A model generated the notes under the pieces. That model worked only from the letters and a program-made list of their open reading frames with translations. It searched no databases and was not told where the DNA came from. Positions 9,930 to 20,816 of a stretch of 64,000 nucleotides of DNA are shown piece by piece. Origin of the DNA: Bretschneidera sinensis (taxonomy: Eukaryota; Streptophyta; Magnoliopsida; Brassicales; Akaniaceae); assembly GCA_023935145.1 (NCBI GenBank), contig CM043702.1, positions 60,491,001 to 60,555,000 on the forward strand, written 5' to 3'. The number at the start of each line of letters is the position of its first letter. Within the stretch, counting starts at the first letter, position 1. A program made the translations under genes and the position numbers.

Positions 9930-11204
9930 TTGAGGATGTTTGATGGAATGACCAGCCTGTTGGAAAATGTGTGGTATCTTCCAGCTTTGAAGAGAAATTT
10001 GATCTCATTGGGGCAGCTGGATTCCATGGGGTATACATGCAAAGTAGAGGGAGGAAAGATCAAGGTGGCCAAGGGATCTTTGGTAGTGATCAAGGCAGCA
10101 AGAAACGATGGACTCTATGAGATGATTGGAGACATGGAAATCAAGGATCAAGCAGCAAGCTTGATGGCTGAGATGGACAAGGTAGCCCTTTGGCACACTC
10201 GCTTGGGATGTATGAGCGAAGAGGGCCTGCAAGTTCTCAGCAAGGATAGCCTACTTGGTGGACACAAAGTAGAGGAACTTGATTTCTGCAAGTGTTGTGT
10301 TCTTGAGAAGCAACACCGGGTCAGCTTCAACACTGGAGTGCACAAGTCTAAGGGCATTCTTGACTACATTCATGCGGACCTTTAGGGATCAGCAAGCACA
10401 CCAACACAGGGAGGTGACTTTTACTTTATGTCTTTAATTGATGATTATTCAAGAAAAGTGTGGGTTTATTTGCTTAGAAATAAATCGGATGCCTTGAATA
10501 AAATAGTAGTGTGGAAAGGGCTGGTTAAGACTCAAATGGGTAGAGTAGTTAAGGGGATAAGAACCGATAATGGCTTAGAAATTTTTAACCAAGAACTTGA
10601 TCAATTCTGTAGGTTAAATGGCATTCTAAGACATAGGACGGTTGTGGAAACCCCTCAGCAAAGTGGAGTTGCTGAGTGGATGAATAAGACCCTTATAGAA
10701 AAGGTTAGGTGCATGCTAATAGGATCCGGTTTACCAAAATATTTTTGGGGAGAAGCTATGGCTACAGCTGCATACTTGGTAAATAGATCACCCTCTAGAG
10801 CTTTAGAGCTCAAGACTCCTATGGAAATAAGGAGTGGAAAACTCCCTGAATTAAACAACCTTAGGACTTTTGGGTGTGCAGTATATGTACATCAAAAGGA
10901 GGATAAACTTGACCCTAGATCTAGAAAATGTGTATTTCTAGGATATGGTGATGGGGTTAAGGGATATAGGTTGTGGTCGTTAGAAAAGAAGGCCATGAAA
11001 CTTATTATAAGTAGGGATGTTATCTTTAATGAATTGTTATTTCTCTACTTGGAGAAAACTAACCCTGCAGGGGCTAGTGAGCAAACCAGTCAGGAAGTTG
11101 TGGAGCATCGCATCAAGGAGAACTCGGTTCAGGTAGAGCAAAGGAGGCAAGAGTGTTCGAACCAGGTAGAGCCCTTGGATGAAGGCCAAGCTCAAGAAAC
11201 TTAA
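9930..11204 (+). pseudogene. pol (INT): Co-1 integrase with GAG-pre-integrase domain
   Basis: The pre-integrase zinc block shows LWHTRLGCMSEEGL and later FCKCCVLEKQHR (H-H-C-C). TAG at 10381 interrupts after the first catalytic Asp (IHADL). The core resumes through LIDDYSRKVWVYLL, the second Asp in IRTDNGLEF-like context, and the Glu in QQSGVAEWMNKTL, so all three D-D-E residues can be read. The C-terminal FLGYGDGVKGYRLW motif is present. It would insert cDNA into the genome. It precedes RT, the defining Copia order. Confidence 0.9.
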
Positions 11205-11219
11205 GAAGAGGCTAAACAA

Positions 11220-12149
11220 GAAGAGGTTGATGCAGCAAGTCAGAATGACTACCAGCTCACAAGAGACGAGGAAAGGAGGGTGGTTAGACCACCTTTGAGA
11301 TATGGGTTTGCAGATGCTAATATAGCAGCTCCTTGGATAGAATGAGAGGTTGAACCAGAAGCTTACACGGATGCCATGGAGTGTAAGGATTCGTCAAAGT
11401 GGCAGCTGGCTATAGAGGAAGAAATGGACTCTTTGAGGAAGAACAACTTCTAGGAATTGGTGAAAATTCCAGGAAAGCAAAAAGTTGTGGAATGTAAGTG
11501 CACTTAAAAGATCAAAGAAGGGTACCCTCTAAGAGATGAAGTCCGGAACAAGGCTAGGCTAGTGGCGAATGGGTTCACAAGAAGAGAAGACATAGGTTTC
11601 ACAGAAACTTTCTCACCTGGACACAAGGTGGAGAAGATGGTGAGTATCCTCATCTATATCGATGATATACTATTGGTTCGGAACAACAGGAAGAGGATGG
11701 AAAAGTTTACATCTCAACTTAGTGAGGAGTTCGAGAGGAAGGATCTCAGCCTTATACAAAAGATCCTTGGGATGTGTAGAATCCAAGAAAATGAGAGAAA
11801 CCGGTTGAGGGTTTCTTGGGAAATGGGTGTTCTCGGCAAATTTGTGAGTAATCCCGAAAAGAAGCATTGGCTTGGGATGAAGAGGTTATTGAGGGATTTG
11901 AAGGCTCAGTGGCAGCCAATGGTAGCACTCATAACAACCGGGGCAAAATACATAGCAGCTATGGAAGCCATAAAGGAGGCTATGGGGTGTAAAGGGTTGT
12001 TGGACGAGTGGGAGGCCATAAAAGAGCAGGTCATGGTATCTTCAGATAGCCAAAGTGCGGGGCACTTGTGGAGGAATCTGGTGTTCCATGAGGAGACGAA
12101 GCATATGGATGTTCGGTATCATTACATTTCAAAAAATGGTACGAAATGA
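11220..12149 (+). pseudogene. pol (RT-RH): Co-1 reverse transcriptase/RNase H with internal deletion
   Basis: The N-terminal RT block is readable (W..AIEEEMDSLRKNNF, then NKARLVANGFTRREDIGFTETFSP), with stops at about 11343, 11452 and 11504. The sequence then jumps directly to ILIYIDDILLV, so roughly 100 or more residues, including the WELEQMDVKTAFL-type region, are missing. The YIDD catalytic pair remains. RNase H is also shortened: a TTGAKYIAAMEAIKEAMG-like block and DSQSAGHL are present, but the preceding D-box segment is gone. Such deletions make the element dependent on other copies. Confidence 0.85.
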
Positions 12150-12332
12150 TGCATTCATATTGACAAGAAAACCACGGAGGAAAGTCTTGCAGATTTAGAC
12201 ATCAAGGTTCTACCTCTAAGAAGGTCCAATCATTGCCTTGGACTTCTTAGGATTGGAATCAGTTGATTAATGACTCAAGATGAGTTTGGATCCCGAAGCT
12301 CTCTGTAAAAATGGTTCGGGTTTAAACGCTTA

Positions 12333-12347
12333 GACAAAGTTAGAGAT
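12333..12347 (+). other. Decayed polypurine tract of Co-1
   Basis: ACAAAGTTAGAGAT precedes the 3' LTR TGTTGG. It resembles the Copia tract AAGTGGGAGAT with changes in the G run. Confidence 0.55.
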
Positions 12348-12450
12348 TGTTGGTATTTGTCTAAGGTTCAAGTATGTCCAAGTATGGTTCAAAGATGGCT
12401 AAAGTATAAACCAAAGGTGGAGGATCAAAGTTCAGCAAGTTAGAAGGCTG

Positions 12451-12638
12451 CACACATGTGTGTGCTTCATTTTGGAGCAAGGGAAGGCCATGCGCACTAG
12501 TGTGCGCACTTCTGCACACAAGCAGAAGGGTGTTATGTGAAGGGGACAACAACTTAAAGCTGCAGCGCTGGAACCTGGTAGGAATAACACAAGGGACAGA
12601 AACTCAAAGCTGCAGCGCTGGGAAGTCGACGCTGCAGC
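12451..12638. promoter_or_regulatory. Dyad cluster in Co-1 3' LTR
   Basis: Symmetrical blocks: CACACATGTGTG (12451), a GCGCACTAGTGTGCGC block (12492), and GCTGCAGC at 12559, 12609 and 12631. GCTGCAGC spacings are 50 and 22, close to five and two helical turns. All lie 170-350 bases upstream of the TATA box. A regulatory role is inference. Confidence 0.4.
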
Positions 12639-12803
12639 ACTGGCTAGCACACATGGACAGCATGCTTTAGTCTTCTCTTAGGTGCGTGAATGCAAGGTTA
12701 AAACACATAGCACCACTTAGGATTGATGGAGGGCCATAGTTAAGAGGTCATCAAGATCTAAGGGTGGAGATTAACTCACAAGAATGTCCAAGAAGTGGAT
12801 GGC

Positions 12804-12811
12804 TATAAAAG
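12804..12811 (+). promoter_or_regulatory. TATA box, Co-1 3' LTR
   Basis: TATAAAAG in the context GGCTATAAAAGGGG. The corresponding 5' LTR position reads GGCTAAAAGGGG. Confidence 0.7.
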
Positions 12812-13282
12812 GGGTTCCCTAGCCTCATTTTTCACATGAGAGAAGAATCATTATTGTGACATTGTGTGAGATCAAATGTAATACAAGAGAGAATTATGTG
12901 AGAGTGCAAAGACAAAAAACACAAGAGGCACTCTTTGTAGTGAGGCTGGTTGTAAAAGAAGAGAGGTTAGTAGAGAATTGATAGAAAGCATTGTAATAGG
13001 TCTATCACTTTCTCATTCTCTTCTTGGTTTCTTCAAGAACTTGAGGCTTCTTGAAGGGGGTTGCTGAACTTGTAAGAACTATTTGAATTAGTGCAAAGAG
13101 TTCGGAGGAACTCATGGGGACGTAGGCACATTGCCGATCCTCGATAACAAATTACTTGTCTTCTTTCTTTCTTTGATTTTCTGTTCTTATGTTCGATTAC
13201 TGAAATTCTTTCTACAAGTCATTCTAGACTTGGGTGTTTGGAAAATCACCACCTGGGCATCTTGTCAAGGTGATTTCCAATA

Positions 13283-13287
13283 GTTAT
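13283..13287. other. Target-site duplication of Co-1, right
   Basis: GTTAT directly after the 3' LTR, matching 7773-7777. The Gypsy reading frame continues immediately after it. Confidence 0.9.
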
Positions 13288-14190
13288 TTAGCCAATGTGA
13301 TCAATTCCTTTGAGGAAGGTGTGAAATTGGTTCTTATAGTCAGAGAATTTATAGATGTCTTTCCTGAGGAATTTCTCGATTTACCACCCATTAGGGAAAC
13401 TGAATTTTCTATTAATCTACCATCCACTCTACTACTATTTTTATACCTCCTTATCGAATGGCACCGATAGAATTAAAGGAACTTAAGGTCCAACTTCAGG
13501 AGTTGTTAGACAAGAAATTCATTCATCATAGTATATCACCTTGGGAAGCTCTAGTGTTATTTGACAAGAAGAAAGATGAGACTCTAAGATTGTGTGTGGG
13601 TTATAGGCAACTAAACAAGATGACAATTCGTAACAAGTACCCGTTACCGAGGATTGACGATTTGTTTAAGCAGTTGCAAGGAGCTCGGATATTTTTTTAA
13701 ATATACTTGAGATCAGGTTACGTTATGAATTAAAGATTCAGATGTTCTGAAGATTGCCTTCCATAATCTTTATGGACATTATGAATTTCTAATTGTACCA
13801 TTCGGATTGATTAACACCCATGTGACCTTCATGGACTTAATGAATGGAGTATTTGGGCCATTCCTTGACAAATTTGTAGTAGTTTTTTAATGATATCTTA
13901 GCATATTCTAAGAATGAAGAGGACCATGCTAGACATTTGAAAATAGTGCTAGAAACTCTTAGAAAGGAGAAGCTTTATGCCAAGTTTAACAAGTGTGAGT
14001 TTTGGTTGATAAAAGTGACCTTTTTAAGGTATGTGGTGTCGGAAGCAGGAGTAGCTGTGGACCCTCAGAAAGTTGAAGCAGTTCTAAATTAGGAGAGACC
14101 TACAAATATGACCGAGATTATGAGCTTTTTGGGATTGGTGGGATATTATTGGAGATTTATCAAGGATTTCTGACTAATTGCAGTACCCTT
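13288..14190 (+). pseudogene. pol (RT): Gypsy reverse transcriptase of Gy-2 (right part)
   Basis: Resumes the PR-RT linker interrupted at 7777 (LANVINSFEEGVKL, then VREFIDVFPEEFLDLPP). RT fingers follow from 13458: [40 protein letters not shown] and [13 protein letters not shown]. After a stop at 13698 the palm is frameshifted. The catalytic loop reads FVVVF then NDILAYSKNEE across a one-base shift near 13888. The thumb motif FLGLVGYYWRFIKDF sits near 14130. Closest relative in the window is Gy-3 on the other strand. Several stops and shifts inactivate it. Confidence 0.85.
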
Positions 14191-14700
14191 GACTAAACTG
14201 ACTAGAAAGGGAGAGAAATTTATATTGCCAGAAGAGTGTGAGCGAAGTTTTCAACTATTAAAGGAAATGTTGACAACGACACTAGTGTTAATCCTTCCTT
14301 CGAATGATGAGGGGTTTATGATTTGTAGTGATGCTTCACATCTAGGGTTAGGTTGTGTCCTAATCCAGCATGGAAAGGTTGTTACTTATGCTTCGTGCCA
14401 ATTGAAGAACCACGAAAGGAACTACCCCACCCACAATCTAGAATTGGTAGTGATAGTCTTTTCCCTAAAGATTTGGAGACATCACTTTTATGGAGCAAGT
14501 TGTGAAATATTTACGGACCACAAGAGCCTCAAGTATTTACCCACCCAGAAAGAGTTAAACTTAAGACAAAGGTGATGGATGGAACTAATTAGTAACTATG
14601 AATGTATTGTAAGTTATCATCCTACAAAAGCTAATATGGTGGCTGATACGTTAAGCCAAAAATCTAGTAATAAGTTGGCAACTTTGAAGACTTATGATTT
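14189..14700 (+). pseudogene. pol (RH): Gypsy RNase H of Gy-2
   Basis: Ty3-type RNase H with acidic residues in [33 protein letters not shown] and MVADTLSQK, all present. Only TGA at 14573-14575 breaks it, at a site where Gy-1b reads AGG. RT lies directly upstream. This is the best-preserved RNase H in the Tekay-type copies here. Confidence 0.85.
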
Positions 14701-15345
14701 GGGGTTAATTAAAGATTTAAAAAGTTTAGAAGAGAAGCTTGAAGCCGATACCGACAGAGGGTTAGTAGCTAGCATAGTGGTAAGATCGCCAATAGTAGGT
14801 CGTCTACTAGATGCTCAAGGTAAGGATGCAATATTGATGGCCATTAAGAAGGAGATGTTAGAAAACAAACGGACCAACTTCGTGGTGAGAGAATATGGAA
14901 TGTTGATGTTGGAAAATTGAATCTGTGTGCTAAACAAAGTGGATTTAAGGAAAGAGATTATGAAGGAAGCTCACGACACTATTTATTCTATACGCCTAGG
15001 AAGTAACAAAATGTGCAATGGAATTAAGCAAAATTTCTAGTGGTCAAATCTAAAGAAGGACGTAGCAAACTATGTTTCCCGATGCTTAGTATGCCTGCAG
15101 GTGAAGACTGAGCATAAACACCTAACAGGATTGTTGCAACCTCTTCCTATATCGTAGTGGCTGTGGGAGAGAGAAACTATAGATTTTGTGATAGGACTTC
15201 CCCGTACTCATAGAGGTTTTGATGCCATTTGGTTCATAGTAGATCGATTATCTAAATTTGCTCATTTTCTTCCAATCAATATAAATTACTCTCCTAAAAG
15301 ATTAACGAAGATATATATGGCTGAAATAATGAAACTACATGGTGT
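14701..15345 (+). pseudogene. pol (INT): Gypsy integrase N-terminal part of Gy-2, truncated
   Basis: The linker RGLVASIVVRSPIVGRLLDAQ leads to the zinc-binding region (AHDTIYSIRLGSNKM, WSNLKKDVANYVSRCLVCLQVKTEHKH) and the start of the catalytic core (IDFVIGLPRTHRGFDAIWFIVDRLSKFAHFLP). It stops abruptly at about 15345 after MKLHGVL, where LTR sequence of another element begins. The second and third catalytic residues are therefore absent. In Gy-3 the segment corresponding to about 14830-15045 is deleted. Confidence 0.85.
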
Positions 15346-15797
15346 ACTCTAAGCATCATTACCCAACATATAACTTCGGATCCCTTATACCGTCCCCTAT
15401 ACCTTTCACCACTTGTGGGCAGGCCCTACCCTCAAATGTTCACTCAAATAACTCAACATATGCAAAACGAGAGAACAATTCTCACACCATAACCATAATA
15501 ATACAATGTATCCACAACACAAACCAATCTTAAACACAATCAATTACCCATCAAATTTCATAACAAATCCACATATCACATTCACAATCCTTTTAGTACT
15601 AACATCATATAATATAAGAAAAAAATATATCTTTATATTTTTACTTATATTTTTTTCATTTCATGTATATATTGATTCATATAACACATTAAATATCTAA
15701 CTATCATCTTAATACAATTCAATCATCAACTTATTTCACTTCAACACTTGAAAACACATAAGCACGATGTTTACATATATATATCAACTATCATCAA

Positions 15798-15811
15798 ACA
15801 CACACACACAC

Positions 15812-15849
<38 letters not shown>
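15798..15849. repeat. (CA)n(TA)n microsatellite
   Basis: A CA run followed by about 18 AT units. Confidence 0.95.
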
Positions 15850-15852
<3 letters not shown>

Positions 15853-17348
15853 CACTATTTATATTCAAATTTTAAATCCAACCCGTTAGGATTTTTTAGA
15901 TCTTTCTCGCTTACTAAGAGTAAGGTGTACTCACCTCATGATGACACCAACAACTATCCTTTCACAACCTCCTACCCTTTTTGTTATCTTCAACTGTACC
16001 TAAAGTTATATATAACACTTAGCTTCTCTTTAAATCCAAATCATGCATACAAACCAACATCTTACTATGATGAAATTTTCAAAGAAATTCATAATTGTTC
16101 ATATTACCCATTTTATGTGATTCTAGTTTATTTTAGATTGTCAAACACACATACTCAAGTATTATTCTTATAGTGACATGTATGCGTACACTACCATGAA
16201 ATGCAAAGTTTAGGCATATGATGTGTATGATCATTTATTTTTATTTTTCATAAGGATTAGGTTATATATCACAAAATTTATTTAGAGATTAAAAATCTAG
16301 ATCTTAAAGTATGTCCATTATCTTTAGTTTCCCTTCTATTTCATACTAAATAATTAGTTTACAACTTATCAAAAATCAACTAAGGATAAAAAAAATTTTA
16401 AATCATAAATATGCTCACTTTCCTTTTGCTTCCCTACTTTTCTTTTAAACTTTTAAGTTTATACCTAAAGACAAAGGCTTTATCTATTCATTTATTTATT
16501 TTTTTAGTTAAAATCCTTCAAGAATCACATCATAGAGAAAAAAATGGGTTTCAAAGTCAAGACAACTAAAGGTGTATTTACTAAATAATCTCCTTCAAAA
16601 TCAAGTAGAGATAACAAATTCCACAATCACAAAATATACTCACTTCTCTTTACTTTCTTTCAATTCTTCCCAAACTTCAAGTTGATAACTAAATGTTAAT
16701 GCTTTATTATTTTTGATAGGATATTTCAAGAGCTAGATTATGGAAAAATCAAAGTTTCCAAAACTAAAGGCGTTTAGAGTAAATTTTTTAAAAAAACTTT
16801 CATCCAATTTTTCTTAACCTAACTTATGAAAATTTCCATGAACGTTTATAACTCTTATCAAGGAAACCCTCGAATTTATGAAATTGAATCAAATTCAATT
16901 AACCCATACTCTCTTGGGTCTCAAATTTCATATTTTACAATACCCACAACTAAATTCATGATGTATTTTTAATGTTAAGAAAAACTCAATTATTTCTCCA
17001 AGAACTCCATCTAACTTCCAACAACTCAAACTTTCTCAAATTAAATCAAAATTTAACCAAAAAAAAAGCACTAAATTTAAGTTTTTAGGCCTATTTTAAA
17101 AGGGAAACAATATCGAAGAATGTTCTACCTCAAATTTCTTGTAAAAATGGCCAAAAAATAAAATAGGGAAAATGGGTGTCTAATGCATGGGGCCCACACA
17201 CTGCCTTTGGCCACTCATGTGGCGTTACATTTTGGATTTTCATGTTCTTCTCGGTGTTAGGTAGTTCCCTGCAAAAATTTAGGGCCAGTAGAGGTTTGTA
17301 GTGGAGGGGTGAGCTAAATAAAGAAAGGGAAGAAAATGGATTTTATGG

Positions 17349-17425
<77 letters not shown>
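17349..17425. repeat. (AT)n(AG)n microsatellite
   Basis: About 14 AT units, then GT, then about 23 AG units without interruption. Confidence 0.95.
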
Positions 17426-17429
<4 letters not shown>

Positions 17430-18059
17430 GCTAAAATGAAGGTTTATGAGCTGCTCTCACCTTATATAGGGCCTTGGAGAGGAGTTTTACAAATTTTGCC
17501 CTCTACTTACTCATTTATCTTACTTATTTTCTTCACCTCTATAGTAATTTTGTAAAACTCTTATTTAACTCTTATAGTTCCAAGATATTAATAATTCTTC
17601 CATATATTTTCAATTGGTTATCTACCTTCTATAACGAACAAAAAAATAATTTATTAAATCATCTAGTTCATGTATAAACTTGAAACAAACTCAAAAGATA
17701 AAATATATTAGAATTTCGATCAAGTACTACAATTCTCTTCTCATAATAAAATTTTTGTTTCCTCAAACTTTTCTTAACTTCTATCACCCATGGTAAAGTG
17801 TAGTTTATTAATTCTTTCAAAAATTACTATTATTATTACAAAATTATTAATTTACCCTAAGTATTAAGACGAGGTTTTAAATTTTCTGAAAAATTTGTAA
17901 TCATACCATTGCACCCTTATTATTGATGTTTATAATCTGCCAAACTAAAATAACATAATATTTAAATTACTAAAAAAATTATCCAGCAGAATTTTAGACA
18001 TAGATATGATATTTAAATTTACCTAATTAGCATTAGGAAAAAAATGTTCGGGCATTACA

Positions 18060-18081
18060 TTCTAACCCCCTTAAAAAAATT
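18060..18081 (-). other. Polypurine tract of the interrupted minus-strand Gypsy element
   Basis: On the minus strand: AATTTTTTTAAGGGGGTTAGAA directly before the LTR start TGTAATGCCC. The upstream context CATGGTCGAAA is typical for Tekay elements. Only about 50 bases of this element's interior remain (to 18107) before Gy-3 begins. Confidence 0.75.
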
Positions 18082-19454
18082 TCGACCATGAAATTTTTCG
18101 CTTATCATGTAATGACCCATCCCGAGCAAGCCCTACTCAAGACGGTGTAAATTAACTTTTAGAATAGAGCACCTAGACACACAATTAATATAATACAACA
18201 AGAAAATATCTAATATATAAGTTAAGATCATACAATTATTATAACTACAAAGCTTTAGCTTTACAATGGCGTCTCATGCGACATAACCTTCAAGGATACA
18301 ACTTCACACTCATAATATACCATATAACGTTTACCAAAAAAAAAAGACTTGACCAAGGATGCTTCCCTCGTGGATCCACCTAAGAACTTCTTCAAGTCTT
18401 CAAAACTTCACCACCTAGAATCCAAGACTGGAAACTTACTTTAAAGGTTATAAAAGGGATGGGGTGAGCTATAGAGCTTAGAGAGTTCTCACTCTACACA
18501 ACGTAATCACCCTTTTTTTTAAATATTTCTTGAGAGATTATCTTTAAGTTCCTATACATAGTCATATAAAACTTTACAAATCAAACAAAATTAGTAAAGT
18601 AATACAATTTATACTAAAATCCACATCCAATTTACATTTACTAATTCATAGTCAATCAAAATATATATGATATGCCAACGCAATATGATGCAATGCAAAA
18701 TATCTCATATTCTGATCAATTATAATCCATCGACATCTCCTAACGTACCGATATGTTTCACAATCAACTCATCAAAATTGTTAATTTTTCGGAACACCCC
18801 TTGATCCGGGTCGGGTCCTACTCATCCAAATACATTTGGTACCCTTACACCCATTATGGGAAGGGACCTACCGACCTCACCCATAACTCCCCCCTTAATA
18901 ACATACATTCAATTTCAATGCATGAAATGAAATCCAGTGATAAACATCAACAAATCCTCTTCAATCAATATATTCACACGACAGTCAAACACAAAGGGTT
19001 CCTATTCAACATCTATGCGTTAGAGTATAATTAACTTAACTTACCACATAGTTTATACATATAATTATTATGTTTTATTAACCTAATTATAATTCTTAAG
19101 TAACTTTATTTCTTTGGTTTCTTCATTAGCCTTCACGCTTACCAAGGGTAGAGTAATACTCACATTGCGAGCCAAGTCCTAATCTCGAATCACTTCCTTT
19201 CCTTTACTACGTTCTTCAACCACACCTATTGAAATATTATTTTTACAATTAAAATAAGATACATATATATAGTCATTATTTACCTAGGTAAAGGAAGAAC
19301 AAAATATGAAAAGTTTTATCTCCTCATAATCTAGGTGTTTTTAAGACTAATTGGTTCAAGTTTCTATCCTATACTTACTTTAGAATAGTTTGGAAGGGAT
19401 TAAAAACTAAAAAGTTAAGTGAAAAGCTAAGAAAGACAAAAAAATATGACTGAT

Positions 19455-19643
19455 CCATTCGATTAGAAACTTACTACCCTTTTTACTAGTCTGTTGAGTG
19501 TACCATAGCAGTCGACTAGTCTTTCCATTGATAGTTCTCAGTTGACTGATCACTACTGCCAGTCAACTAGTTTTTTCTCCAAACAGTTCCCAGTTGACTG
19601 GTCATTACTACCAGTCGATTGGTCACTACTATAAGTCGACTAG
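19455..19643. promoter_or_regulatory. Phased dyad array, family-A LTR
   Basis: Eight 12-base sites related to CCAGTCGACTGG start at 19455, 19486, 19508, 19538, 19559, 19590, 19611 and 19632. Spacings are 31, 22, 30, 21, 31, 21 and 21, near two or three DNA turns. Sequences between sites are not repeats of each other. Sites at 19508 to 19632 are strong; 19455 and 19486 are degenerate. Binding by a dimeric protein is inferred, not shown. Confidence 0.55.
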
Positions 19644-20108
19644 TCCTTTAAATTCCAACAACAATTTCACCCGAAAATACCCTTTTTCTTTCCAAAACTA
19701 CTTTAATCTTCCATGAAACTTCAAATCGTTTCAAAACACTAGTTTTCCAAGGCTTTAAATCAAAATTTTACATTACCCAAAGCAAGAATCCAAGTTACAA
19801 ATCTTCAAATCCTCAAACCTAACGAAAAAGCCCATTTTTAAAACCCAAGAACTTGTTTTCTTCAAACTATTCACCCAAGGCTTCAAATTCAACATTTTAA
19901 AACTCAAACTTCAAGAAATCAACTTATAGGAATAAGAACAAGAGAAACGAAGAACTCTTACATCAGAAAAATGTTTTCTTCAGTCTTTAATCAAGATTCA
20001 TAAGAAGGAAAGGGAATAAAGCAACCTAGAGAGTTCTAGAAATTTTGAGAGAAAGAGAGAGAGACTGGTCACAAGGAGAATTGGTCTCTCTCTTTCTCTC
20101 TCTAAGGC

Positions 20109-20116
20109 TATTTATA
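20109..20116 (-). promoter_or_regulatory. TATA box of Gy-3 LTR
   Basis: TATAAATA on the minus strand in the context GTAGTATAAATAGCC, followed by a CT-rich leader. The equivalent in the copy at 54031-55261 is at 55062-55069. Confidence 0.65.
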
Positions 20117-20311
20117 CTACAACTCAAAATGAGTAAAAGACCTTTAAACCCTTCTTCTAAAAATAAATTTATAAAAGAACCAAGTTTTTCCATTTTCTTT
20201 CTAGTTATAAAACAACCCCTAGAGCTTCTATTTGTTTTTTAAAAGTTCATAAAAAGAGTTAAATTATAAAATATGAATATAAAAAGCTTAAAAGAAAGAT
20301 TGCATTCTACA

Positions 20312-20324
20312 ATTCTCCCTTCAC
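20312..20324 (-). other. Polypurine tract of Gy-3
   Basis: Minus-strand GTGAAGGGAGAAT directly before the LTR start TGTAGAATGC, preceded by AAATTTCGCGC, the usual Tekay context. Confidence 0.75.
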
Positions 20325-20340
20325 GCGCGAAATTTTTTAA

Positions 20341-20816
20341 CTAACCTGTGTTGATGAAAAAATAAGGGTACTGGTTTTTCATATCGACTTCACTCTCCCA
20401 AGTAGCTTCTTCGACTTCTCTATTTCTCCATAGCTCCATTACAAAGATGATAACTCTATTATTCAAAACTTGTTCCCTAGAGTCCAAGATTTTTACTAGC
20501 ATCTCCATGTATGAAAAGTCCTTTGGAACTTTTATGGATTGGAACGGAATAATGTGTGAGTCGTCTGGTACATATTTCAACAAAGTTGACACATGGAAGA
20601 CATCATAAAGTTGTTAAAGTTCGGGAGGTAAGGCTAATCGGTATGCTACAAGTCCGATCTTCTCAATAATTTTCATAATATCCGATGTAATAAAGGCTTA
20701 ACTTTCCTTTTCGCCCAAACCTTAATACCCCCTTCCAAGGAGAAACCGTAAGATGCACACGATCACCAACTTGAAACTCCAATGGTCTCCTCCTTTTATC
20801 TGCATAACTTTTTTGC
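20341..20816 (-). pseudogene. pol (INT/CHD): Gy-3 integrase C-terminus and chromodomain
   Basis: Minus-strand 20592-20341 reads as a chromodomain-type ending: MSTLLKYVPDDSH, VKILDSREQVL, then LWRNREVEEATWESEVDMKNQYPYFF and stop. Upstream, 20816-20600 holds the GPY/F-like region (QVGDRVHLTVSPWKGVLRFGRKGKLS) in a shifted frame. The chromodomain is the targeting module of chromovirus integrases. It is almost intact here and is the best copy in the window. Confidence 0.85.

Larger units (their letters stand above)
7778..13282 (+). mobile_element. Co-1: complete, defective Ty1/Copia element nested in Gy-2
   Basis: Bounded by two direct LTRs (7778-8715 and 12348-13282) beginning TGTTGG and ending CCAATA, flanked by GTTAT duplications. 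Domain order gag - protease - integrase - RT - RNase H is that of Copia, since integrase precedes RT. PBS and a decayed PPT are in place. The LTRs look about 95% identical by eye over the first 330 bases. The internal region is about 3.6 kb and has lost the middle of RT and part of RNase H, so it could not move on its own. It sits inside the PR-RT linker of Gy-2. Confidence 0.95.
12348..13282 (+). repeat. Co-1 3' LTR
   Basis: 935 bases, TGTTGGTATTTGTC to TTTCCAATA, direct repeat of 7778-8715. It retains an intact TATA box (12804-12811). Its GCTGCAGC dyads start at 12559, 12609 and 12631. Confidence 0.95.
15346..18059 (-). mobile_element. Long minus-sense Gypsy LTR, 3' truncated
   Basis: On the minus strand it starts TGTAATGCCCGAAC at 18059, directly after a PPT (18060-18081), so this is a 3' LTR. 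Its left part (15350-16000) resembles family-B LTR 57640-58190: the CTTACTAAGAGTAAGGTGTACTCACCTC block and the TACCCTCA...GTTCACTC block. It is cut at 15346 where Gy-2 integrase begins. AT-rich throughout with two large microsatellites. No dyad-motif array was found in it. Open stretches at 15339-16173 and 17474-17677 are low-complexity chance ORFs. Confidence 0.7.
18108..20311 (-). repeat. Gy-3 3' LTR (family A reference copy)
   Basis: 2204 bases. The minus strand starts TGTAGAATGC directly after the PPT and ends GGGTCATTACA. TATA on the minus strand at 20109-20116 (TATAAATA). The dyad array at 19455-19643 lies about 470-660 bases downstream of TATA, so in transcribed LTR sequence. Family members: 1107-2354 (plus-sense, 3' part) and 54031-55261 (5' part). 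Confidence 0.9.

Noticed and set aside
9394..10038. 214-codon minus-strand ORF
   Set aside because: Antisense of the Co-1 gag repeat, zinc knuckle and protease region; the repeat keeps several frames open. No recognisable domain.
15339..16173. Three plus-strand ORFs of 64-141 codons
   Set aside because: Low-complexity AT- and CA-repeat translation within an LTR.
17349..17425. GA tract as a functional promoter element
   Set aside because: A plain microsatellite next to an AT run; no TATA or ORF in the right relation.
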